In this document: in pieces, positions 1 to 5,782 of the stretch
How the letters are laid out: each line of letters starts with the position of its first letter
Numbering within the stretch: position 1 is the first letter of the stretch
From: MGOM01 sp035455265
GTDB taxonomy: Bacteria; Chloroflexota; Anaerolineae; Anaerolineales; E44-bin32
Assembly (NCBI GenBank): GCA_035455265.1
Contig: DATIFK010000123.1
Coordinates: forward strand, 1 to 9,137
Length of the DNA: 9,137 nucleotides
Direction of reading: 5' to 3'
Notes under the pieces: model-generated
What the model saw: the letters and a program-made list of their open reading frames with translations, nothing else
What the model was told of the DNA's origin: nothing
Database searches by the model: none
Made by a program: the position numbers and the translations under genes

Positions 1-888
1 GGCCAACCCGAGGAGGCGCTGAGTCGTCCTTGGCATGGCCGTGCTCCACGCCTTGTCTTCGGCAATCATGAGGGGCGCCTGGTCAAAGCGCACCGGGTTG
101 CCGCCGACGCTGTGGGTCGGCCGAAGTTGAAGCTCGGCCCCCGGCAGAAGCGGGGCACGCTCGGGGCGCAGGCGGAGCTCGTCCAAGGCCCGCTGCAACG
201 CAGCCTCCGGATCGGCCGCGAATTTCTCGTAACCCATCAAGGTATACTCGGCCGCCCGGCGGCCCCAGAACTGCGAGAGCATGTTCTCGACGACCCACGC
301 CACCGTCGCGCCGCCCGTTCCGCGGCGCATCAAGTCTCTCTCTCCAGTGACCAACCGTACCTTCTTGTGCCGTTTGGTCACGGCGTAGATGTAGGCACGC
401 GGATCGCGCACGAGGTGAAGAACCCGGACGTCGATCTCGGGGATCCGGAGCAGCAGGCTGAGGTGAGATGGAACCTTGGATGAGTCGATGATCGTCCCGC
501 CCCCGGACGCTTCCTGGATCGCACGGTAGAGGCGATGCGTTCCTTCCAAGAGGGATGGAGGAAACGCCCCGATCCCCGGAAGGCCAGCGGCCTGCAGGAG
601 CGCGTATCGGGTGCGGTCCGATGATTGTGCAAGGGCCGAGAGATGGGCGAGGGCGGCGGGCGACAGGCCCAGGACGCCAAGGACGCGCCGCCAGAAGTCG
701 CACTCAGTGAGCGGCCGCCCGCAGCCGCACAGCCGGTCGCCGGACTCGATGTACTCCCAAAAGTAGCGCACCTCCCCGATCGAGACGAAGCCCGGGAGGT
801 TTCCCAGGATCTTCTCCAGGATCGTCGAGCCGCTCCGGCCCGAGCCGGCGATGTATAGAACGCGCAACGAGTCGTCAGTCTCAGTCAT
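1..888 (-). CDS. PAPS-dependent sulfotransferase (ST1), 3' end cut by the window edge
   Basis: The open frame from the ATG at 886-888 runs off the left edge after 296 residues. Aligned with ST2 (313 residues), about 15 C-terminal residues should be missing. The 5'-phosphosulfate loop GRSGSTIL is at 17-24 after LYIAG, and IDSSKVP is at 134-140. The 3'-phosphate segment LHLVRDPRA is at 157-165, GYEKFAADP at 219-227, PTHSVGGNP at 257-265 and the late Trp at 281. A three-Cys motif, LCGCGRPLTEC, is at 53-63. It is a clear paralogue of ST2, though the middle third (about 70-130) is poorly conserved, which could reflect different acceptors. It starts 3 nt after the wecG-like stop, without a Shine-Dalgarno and inside a heptamer array, so re-initiation by terminating ribosomes is likely. 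It is predicted to be cytosolic, sulfating a sugar of the cluster's polysaccharide. Confidence 0.92.
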   Translation of the reverse strand, partial: MTETDDSLRVLYIAGSGRSGSTILEKILGNLPGFVSIGEVRYFWEYIESGDRLCGCGRPLTECDFWRRVLGVLGLSPAALAHLSALAQSSDRTRYALLQAAGLPGIGAFPPSLLEGTHRLYRAIQEASGGGTIIDSSKVPSHLSLLLRIPEIDVRVLHLVRDPRAYIYAVTKRHKKVRLVTGERDLMRRGTGGATVAWVVENMLSQFWGRRAAEYTLMGYEKFAADPEAALQRALDELRLRPERAPLLPGAELQLRPTHSVGGNPVRFDQAPLMIAEDKAWSTAMPRTTQRLLGLA

Positions 889-918
889 CAGTCATCGGTC
901 ATCAGTCTTCAGTCGTGC
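871..918. repeat. Heptanucleotide tandem array, GTCATCA type, covering the wecG-like stop and the ST1 start
   Basis: Seven units on the plus strand: GTCGTCA (871), a 6-nt GTCTCA (878), GTCATCA (884), GTCATCG (891), GTCATCA (898), GTCTTCA (905) and GTCGTGC (912). The wecG-like stop codon (892-894) and the ST1 start codon (886-888) both lie inside it. The single irregular unit is the 6-nt one, which falls in the ST1 coding part just after the start codon. Confidence 0.92.
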
Positions 919-1695
919 GTTCCGGTTCGGCGTGAACCACTGCCTCAAGAACCTGAGCAGGAACGTTGGATTTCCAATCAGGTATCGCCGCCATAGCCGC
1001 CCTGGTTCGATCAGGAGTCGACCCAACCATTCAAGACCCATCCGCTGCATCCACCGCGGTGGCCGTGCGAGGCGGCCCGATACATAGTCGAACATCCCAC
1101 CGACCGCCAGACCGACCCCACAGTGGAGGTCTCCCCAGTTGTCCAGTAGCCACCGTTCTTGGATCGGCATGCCGAAGCCGACGAGCAGGACGTCCGGCCG
1201 GAGCCGGTTGATTGCGTCCACAACGCGGCGATTGTCTTCGCTTGAAGGGCGCTTGTCGAAATACCCCTCCTGGATACCTACGATGTTCAGACGCGGGAAG
1301 CGCTGCCGGAGCCGATCGGCGGCGTCTCTGGCGACACCCTCGCGGGCACCTAAGAAATACAGCCGGTGTCCTTCGTGCTCCGCTCTTTCAGAATACTCCC
1401 AGATCCAATCTGCACATGTGATCCGCTCCGGCAGCGGACGGCCCCGGGCATTGGCGGCCAGGATCACACCGACGCCGTCAGCGAACACGATCTCGGCCGA
1501 ATTGAGGAGGTCTTTCAACCAAGGGTTTTCGTAGGCAAGGTTCAGGCAGTGGATGTTGACGTTGAGGACGAGTGCGTGCGCCTTGCTCTTGACGAGGCGG
1601 TCGACGGCTTCCGTGAGTTCGGCGGATCGGAGGCTGTCCACGCGCACGCCCAGCACGCTGGCGTGCGGAGAAGGAGCATCTGCGGGCGTATTCAA
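892..1695 (-). CDS. WecG/TagA/CpsF family glycosyltransferase (GT26)
   Basis: A 267-residue transferase of the family that adds an N-acetylmannosamine, mannosaminuronate or glucuronate-type sugar to an undecaprenyl-diphosphate-linked intermediate at the inner leaflet of the membrane. Family marks are LGVRVD (15-20), LNVNIHCLNLA (44-54) and FADGVGV (71-77), whose Asp (D73) corresponds to the proposed catalytic base. RITCADW is at 91-97, LYFLGAREG at 112-120, LLVGFGMPIQERW at 170-182 and VGGMFDYVSGRLARPP at 198-213. The Arg- and aromatic-rich C-terminus (214-260) suits membrane association. The start is a TTG at 1695: the frame closes at a TAG at 1750 with no ATG or GTG between, though a GTG 13 codons in is possible. 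The last five codons (KTDDR) and the stop are built from heptamer repeats. ST1 starts 3 nt after the stop, so the two are probably translationally coupled. Confidence 0.93.
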   Translation of the reverse strand: MNTPADAPSPHASVLGVRVDSLRSAELTEAVDRLVKSKAHALVLNVNIHCLNLAYENPWLKDLLNSAEIVFADGVGVILAANARGRPLPERITCADWIWEYSERAEHEGHRLYFLGAREGVARDAADRLRQRFPRLNIVGIQEGYFDKRPSSEDNRRVVDAINRLRPDVLLVGFGMPIQERWLLDNWGDLHCGVGLAVGGMFDYVSGRLARPPRWMQRMGLEWLGRLLIEPGRLWRRYLIGNPTFLLRFLRQWFTPNRNARLKTDDR

Positions 1696-1704
1696 GGGCG
1701 GCCG

Positions 1705-1709
1705 TCTCC
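1705..1709 (-). promoter_or_regulatory. Possible ribosome binding site for the TTG start of the wecG-like gene
   Basis: GGAGA on the coding strand ends 10 nt before the TTG at 1693-1695. It is the only Shine-Dalgarno-like element near this start and supports choosing TTG over the internal GTG. The spacing is slightly long. Confidence 0.4.
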
Positions 1710-1711
1710 GG

Positions 1712-1843
1712 TCACGGGAATACCCCTTGAAGCTGTATTGGGTTCTTCGCTAGGACCGTCCATCCGCTGCGGCCGGCGCTGGCGATGTAGAGGGTGGAAA
1801 GGAGGTCGGAGGTCATCAAGGGAATTGCTGAATAGCCGTCCAT
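1712..1843 (-). pseudogene. Remnant of a sulfotransferase N-terminus
   Basis: A 43-codon frame (ATG at 1841-1843, TGA at 1712-1714) contains LYIASAGRSGWTVLAK, which lines up with LYIAGSGRSGSTILEK of ST1. Eleven of 16 residues are identical, including the RSG of the PAPS-binding loop, and the DNA shares TACATCGCC. An internal ATG at 1814-1816 begins MTSDLLSTLYIA, matching the start position in ST1 and ST2, and it too sits in a GTCATCA heptamer (1812-1818). Similarity ends after about 25 codons, and nothing of the remaining 270 or so residues is present. It is therefore read as the scar of a deleted or incompletely copied sulfotransferase gene. A small translated peptide cannot be excluded. Confidence 0.65.
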
Positions 1844-1891
1844 GACTGGTGCTCCGTGATTGACCCCGTAGGATTCTCACCGTTGAGATCG

Positions 1892-1933
1892 ACGACTGAC
1901 CACCAGCCGCCAAGCACTGGCCGCTAACCACTA
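1892..1933. repeat. Heptanucleotide tandem array, YRGYGGY type, covering the ST2 stop codon
   Basis: Six units in strict 7-nt phase on the plus strand: ACGACTG at 1892, ACCACCA at 1899, GCCGCCA at 1906, AGCACTG at 1913, GCCGCTA at 1920 and ACCACTA at 1927. On the coding strand the units read TAGTGGT, TAGCGGC and so on. The first supplies the TAG stop of ST2. The array is degenerate and recognisable mainly by its period and purine/pyrimidine pattern. Confidence 0.7.
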
Positions 1934-2872
1934 GGTTATCAACGGATAACCATACCGCAAGAGCCCGGGCCATGTCAGCAAGGTGGTCAGCCCCTTCTCG
2001 GAGCGGGACATACCGGCCCGCCACTCGTCGTCGGGGCGGATCTCGACCGCGCCCGTCAGGAACCGCGAGGGGTTGCCGCTCACCGAATGCGTGGGGCTGA
2101 GGTGAAGCGTGGATCCGTCCATCAGATCAGCCTTGCGATCGCGATGGCCGAGGAACTCTCCTACCGAGCGTATGGCGGAGGCCGGATCGCGGGCGAAATC
2201 TTCGTAGCGCAGGCGCAGGTAGCGGCTCGGGCGCCGGCGTCTGGCCCAGAGGAGCTCGATGGCGGCGTTCCAAACGTCCCAAACAGCCGCGTTCGTGATC
2301 GGCCCTCGCTGCTTCAAAGGACGCCTTGATCCGGGGTCGAACTTCAGTCGGCGGAGGGAGAAGCCGGTCGCGCGGGGGTCGCGAACCAGGTGCAGGATCG
2401 ACACCTCGAACCCCGGCGACCGATCGAGCGCATCCGCGAAAACCGGGGACTTCGACGAGTCCACGATGACCTCGGCTCCAGAGACACCCTTGATCTCGGA
2501 GAACAGGGCCGTGAGCATACGGGTAATCGCAGCCTGTTCGGGCGAGCCGAGAACTCCACGGCGGCGAACGAAGACGGACGGCAGGTCCCGCGTGCGCATG
2601 AGTCGGGATCCGAAACCTTCGGCCCGTTCCAGGTCCCCCGGTTGGAGGCGCTGTTGGACGCCGCGCATGACCTTCGACCAGATCGGGCACTGAAGAAACG
2701 GGCGCCCGCATCCACACAAGTCGTTCCTTCGCCAGCCGCGTTCGGCGAGGTTGAACAACTCGCCTCCGAAGAAGATGCCCCTCGCCTGCCCCAGCACATG
2801 GCCGACGATGGTCGAGCCGCTGCGCGCCCAGCCGGCGATGTAAAGAACGCGGATGGAGGAGTCGTCAGTCAT
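1931..2872 (-). CDS. PAPS-dependent sulfotransferase (ST2)
   Basis: A 313-residue sulfotransferase, paralogous to ST1. The 5'-phosphosulfate loop is RSGSTI at 17-22 after LYIAG, and VDSSKSP is at 137-143. The 3'-phosphate segment LHLVRDPRA is at 160-168, RYEDFARDP at 222-230, PTHSVSGNP at 260-268, and the late conserved Trp at 284. A three-Cys motif, LCGCGRPFLQC, lies at 52-62. It is predicted to be cytosolic and to sulfate a sugar in the polysaccharide made by the cluster; the acceptor is not determined by sequence. The ATG at 2872 puts the P-loop at the usual distance from the N-terminus, but lies within a heptamer array and has no Shine-Dalgarno. The stop codon (1931-1933) lies in another heptamer array. 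It is 152 nt after the flippase and 235 nt before the wecG-like gene. Confidence 0.92.
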   Translation of the reverse strand: MTDDSSIRVLYIAGWARSGSTIVGHVLGQARGIFFGGELFNLAERGWRRNDLCGCGRPFLQCPIWSKVMRGVQQRLQPGDLERAEGFGSRLMRTRDLPSVFVRRRGVLGSPEQAAITRMLTALFSEIKGVSGAEVIVDSSKSPVFADALDRSPGFEVSILHLVRDPRATGFSLRRLKFDPGSRRPLKQRGPITNAAVWDVWNAAIELLWARRRRPSRYLRLRYEDFARDPASAIRSVGEFLGHRDRKADLMDGSTLHLSPTHSVSGNPSRFLTGAVEIRPDDEWRAGMSRSEKGLTTLLTWPGLLRYGYPLIT

Positions 2873-2937
2873 CAGTTGTCAGTCATCAGCTAACTGCCGC
2901 CCGCTGACCGCTCCCGGCTGTCCGCTGTTCGTGACGG
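2861..2937. repeat. Heptanucleotide tandem array, GTCATCA type grading into GCTGNCC, covering the ST2 start codon
   Basis: Eleven units in strict 7-nt phase. The first four are GTCGTCA (2861), GTCATCA (2868), GTTGTCA (2875) and GTCATCA (2882). Seven more divergent units follow, including GCTGACC (2903), GCTGTCC (2917) and GCTGTTC (2924). The ST2 start codon at 2870-2872 sits inside the second unit, so the first codons of ST2 (Met-Thr-Asp-Asp) are repeat-derived. No Shine-Dalgarno is visible upstream of that ATG. A 29-nt non-repeat gap separates this array from the RACTGGN array. Confidence 0.85.
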
Positions 2938-2966
2938 TACAGGCCGTCGACGACTCTTGTCGGCAC

Positions 2967-3022
2967 AACTGGTAACTGGGAACTGGAAACTGGGGACTGG
3001 AGGCTGGCAGCTGGCAGCCGCG
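2967..3022. repeat. Heptanucleotide tandem array, RACTGGN type
   Basis: Eight consecutive 7-nt units on the plus strand, for example AACTGGT at 2967, AACTGGG at 2974, AACTGGA at 2981 and GACTGGA at 2995. They decay toward AGCTGGC and AGCCGCG at the 3025 end. On the transcribed strand the unit reads CCAGTTN. The array starts 2 nt after the flippase stop codon and lies wholly in the spacer before ST2. The period is strict with no indels, but units differ by 1-3 bases, so the array is ageing rather than freshly expanded. Confidence 0.9.
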
Positions 3023-3024
3023 TC

Positions 3025-4563
3025 TCATTCCTGTCTCCCCAGTCGAGATCCCACCACCTGTCGCACGACCTGGAAGAACGTTCTGTCCTCCCCGTCGAAT
3101 CCCAATGCCCACACCACGGCGGCAAACACCACCAACACTCCGCCCGCCATCAAGGCCAGCCTTGGCAAGCCGCCCGAGGGAACCAACACGACGATGGCCC
3201 CCAGGTAAGCCGCCATCGCCAGCACGGCGGCTCCGACCTTCAGGAACCGTCGATCGTAGGGCCATGCGCCCAGCACACCTCGGGCTGCCACCAGGCTCGC
3301 CAGGGAAAGCCCACCGAGACTGATGGAGGTCGCCACCGCGGCCCCCTCCATCCCCCAGCGCGACACGAAGAGTATCCCCAGAATGATGTTGGTCATCAGT
3401 GCCAAGCCGGACAACCGGAACCAGGTCACGTGGTGTCCGGTCATGTTGAGGAACGGACCCGTAGGACCCGTGGCGGCGTTCAGGATCTGGCCCACGGTCA
3501 GCAGCACCAGGGCCTGGGCGCCTGAAGCATAGGCGGCCCCGTACAAGACGCCGACCACGTTGCGTGCCGCGAACCAAACCACCATCAAGACCGGAAGGCT
3601 GGCGTAGAGCGTCCACTTCGTGCTGACCCGGAACAGCTCCAACATCCGGGCGCGATCGTGCTCCGCCGACAGATGCGCCACCATCGGCCCGAAGACCAGG
3701 CTGATCGCCGCCAGGATCACAGAGAACAACGTCGATGCCTGGGAAACGGCCTGGTAAACGCCCACGTCGGCCGCGGGTCGAAATGCGCCGATGATCAGCC
3801 GGTCCACCCAAATGGTCATGGTGGCAAAGGTGGCGGCCAGCGACACCGGGAGGGACAGTCTCAACAGCTCGCCGAAGGCGGACTCCACGCCGGACGCCAG
3901 GGCCGTCAGCTCCGGGAAGAGCCTTGCCAAGAAGAAGACCGCCACGAGCAGCGCCGCGAGATACGTCGCCAGCACCGCCAGCACGACACCCGGCAAGCCC
4001 CAGCCGAGGAGCCAGGCGGCGGCGGGCAGGATGACGTAGAGCCCTGGCTGAATCACTTCCTTCGCCAGGATGGCAAACTGCATGCGCCGCGTGATCCGCG
4101 TGGCGGAAGCTGCCACCTCGAGAGTCGAGGCCAGGGCAATGCCCGGAGCGACGAGGCGCAGAACCGGGACCAGGCCGGCGTGATGGAAGATGTTGGTCGA
4201 CAACCACGGCGCGGCCAGGAACAGGGCGGCTCCCAACGACGCGCCGGCCGCCAGCGAAGAGGCTAGGGATTGCAGCAGCACCCCGCGGAAGCGAGCGGGG
4301 TTCTTCTGCCATTCGATGGATCCCAGGCGAACGACCCCGATCGGAAGTCCAAAGGCTGCCGCGAGCGTCCCGACTTTCAGCAGGGTCCAACCCAGGGCGA
4401 ACAGGCCGAAACCGTCCGGCCCAAGCAGGCGGGCCAGGACCACATGCCCGCCGAAGGTCAGCACGCGGCCGAGCACCTGTCCCGGCAAAGCGATTCCCGT
4501 TCCTTTGGCCAGGACGCGAATGTCGCCGTAGCCGGCTTCATCCACGGGCGGGGGCTTCTCCAT
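3025..4563 (-). CDS. Wzx-like polysaccharide flippase (MOP superfamily)
   Basis: A 512-residue polytopic membrane protein with about 12-14 hydrophobic segments spread along its length. It is predicted to flip undecaprenyl-linked repeat units across the inner membrane. The N-terminal pattern is typical of polysaccharide-synthesis flippases: LAKGTGIALPGQVLGRVL at 18-35, then LARLLGPDGFGLFALG at 43-58, and AAFGLPIGVVRLG at 69-81. WVDRLIIGAF, in the middle, matches the segment that often opens the second half of these proteins. The ATG at 4563 (MEKPPPVDEAG) is chosen, which overlaps the GT4 gene by 26 nt. An in-frame GTG at 4542 would cut the overlap to 5 nt and is a fair alternative. The longer open frame up to 4686 is overlap with the GT4 gene. 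Two nt after its stop a heptamer array begins, and the next gene is 152 nt away. Confidence 0.88.
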   Translation of the reverse strand: MEKPPPVDEAGYGDIRVLAKGTGIALPGQVLGRVLTFGGHVVLARLLGPDGFGLFALGWTLLKVGTLAAAFGLPIGVVRLGSIEWQKNPARFRGVLLQSLASSLAAGASLGAALFLAAPWLSTNIFHHAGLVPVLRLVAPGIALASTLEVAASATRITRRMQFAILAKEVIQPGLYVILPAAAWLLGWGLPGVVLAVLATYLAALLVAVFFLARLFPELTALASGVESAFGELLRLSLPVSLAATFATMTIWVDRLIIGAFRPAADVGVYQAVSQASTLFSVILAAISLVFGPMVAHLSAEHDRARMLELFRVSTKWTLYASLPVLMVVWFAARNVVGVLYGAAYASGAQALVLLTVGQILNAATGPTGPFLNMTGHHVTWFRLSGLALMTNIILGILFVSRWGMEGAAVATSISLGGLSLASLVAARGVLGAWPYDRRFLKVGAAVLAMAAYLGAIVVLVPSGGLPRLALMAGGVLVVFAAVVWALGFDGEDRTFFQVVRQVVGSRLGRQE

Positions 4564-5782
4564 CCGGGTAGCGCTGAAACAACTCGGCCAGCGCGCGCTC
4601 GGGGGTGTAGCGTTGGGCGATCTGTGCGCAGCGGATAGACTGGCGCCCGTCGGAGGCGCTCGACAACACTCGCCGCATGGCCGCACAAAAGGAGGAAGGC
4701 GTCCGTTCCATCACCAGAGCACCGGCGTCCGGCGATTGCGCCAGCACCTGGCCGATCTGCCCCACGTCGAAGCTGACCACCGGCGTCCCGGAGGCGAGGG
4801 CCTCGAAAGCCACTTTGGGTCCTCCCTCGAAGGACGAGGTGCAAGCCAGGAGGTCCACCCCGCGGTAGAGGTCGGCCAGGTCGGCGCGGCCCACGGACGG
4901 CATGCGGCGGACCCTGGCCTCCAGCCCCAGGCTGAGGATCGCCTCGTCGATGGCTGCCCCCATTCGCCCCTGGCCCACCATTAGGAGGAAGACCGGCGGG
5001 CTACCGGACGCCAGCTCGGCGAAAGCGTGCAGCAGGTGCAGGGGGTCCTTCTCCGGCTCCAGGCGCCCCACGAAGAGGACGATCCTTGTGTCGGCCGGCA
5101 AGTTCAAGCGCTCGCGCAGGCTCGCCGCCCGTCTCAACCGATCCTCCCCTGTCGCCGGCTGAAAGAACCGGGGGTCCGCCCATTGGCGGAGCAAGAAGAC
5201 CTGCCCTCGCAGGGCTGGCACGGCGGCTTCCACCCATGCTGGTGTACGCGGGTCGAAGGCAACAACTAGCGAGGCACGACGGATTCGTCCGAGCAGAAGG
5301 GACCGATAGAGGAACGGCAAGTACCGCCACCGAACGTTGTTCGGCCCCAGTCGAGTCTCCTCCGGCGGGTGACTATGGAAGAAGTACACCGCCCGCTGCC
5401 CTGCCCGCAAGCGCGTGGCGAGCCCCGACTCGAAACGGTGGAATTGAACGATTCGACCCGAGGTGTGCACGCCCCGACGCCAGCAGGCCAGCGCGAACTG
5501 CAGCGACAACGGAAGAGCCTGGATATCGTTGGGGGAGGTGTTGGCCAGCGCGGCGTAGAACCGCACCGGGCGGCCGGCAAAGTCGAGATCGAGCCAGCGG
5601 CCCACCGGCCGCGCCGCAACATCGGCGGTCGTGCCGATGAGCTCGAGCTTCCAGTCGGGAGGAGCCGCCCGCACCATCCCGTCGAGGGAAGTGTCGACAC
5701 CGATGCCGGCCTGCCTCCAGGGATCCCAAGGATGGACGATGGAGACGGACATGCCCCCGTCCATGGGTTTGGTCCCGGTCAT
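4538..5782 (-). CDS. GT4-type (GT-B fold) glycosyltransferase
   Basis: A 414-residue cytosolic enzyme predicted to add a sugar from a nucleotide-sugar donor to a growing lipid-linked repeat unit. The N-terminal Rossmann half starts at SVSIVHPWDP (12-21). The C-terminal half starts at IVLFVGRLEPEKD (234-246), a classic glycosyltransferase group 1 signature. FEGGPKVAFEALASGTPVV (318-336) carries the EX7E pair, E319 and E327, which contacts the donor. The start at 5782 is chosen because ATGA overlaps the stop of the GT-C gene. Met7 and Met11 are alternatives, and Met11 begins right at the conserved fold with a G-rich stretch before it. The frame is open upstream as far as 6535, but that region is the shadow of the GT-C gene. 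Its 3' end overlaps the flippase by 26 nt. Donor and linkage cannot be assigned. Confidence 0.9.
   Translation of the reverse strand: MTGTKPMDGGMSVSIVHPWDPWRQAGIGVDTSLDGMVRAAPPDWKLELIGTTADVAARPVGRWLDLDFAGRPVRFYAALANTSPNDIQALPLSLQFALACWRRGVHTSGRIVQFHRFESGLATRLRAGQRAVYFFHSHPPEETRLGPNNVRWRYLPFLYRSLLLGRIRRASLVVAFDPRTPAWVEAAVPALRGQVFLLRQWADPRFFQPATGEDRLRRAASLRERLNLPADTRIVLFVGRLEPEKDPLHLLHAFAELASGSPPVFLLMVGQGRMGAAIDEAILSLGLEARVRRMPSVGRADLADLYRGVDLLACTSSFEGGPKVAFEALASGTPVVSFDVGQIGQVLAQSPDAGALVMERTPSSFCAAMRRVLSSASDGRQSIRCAQIAQRYTPERALAELFQRYPDGEAPARG

Noticed and set aside
871..937. Ongoing phase variation by slippage at the ST1 start
   Set aside because: Units differ by 1-2 bases and the ATG lies within the array, so a lost or gained 7-nt unit upstream would not switch ST1 off cleanly. 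Possible, but not supported by the sequence.
1840..1895. A second sulfotransferase scrap (VRILRGQSRSTS in another minus-strand frame) upstream of the remnant
   Set aside because: Only loosely like RVLYIAGxxRSGST and needs gaps; chance is a sufficient explanation.
2861..3022. Repeat-rich spacer as a CRISPR array
   Set aside because: Units are 7 nt with no spacers between them and no cas genes nearby; these are simple tandem repeats.
2879..4390. 503-residue minus-strand open frame overlapping the flippase
   Set aside because: It is a shifted frame of the flippase with an Arg/Gly-rich sequence and no family features; the flippase frame has coherent membrane segments.
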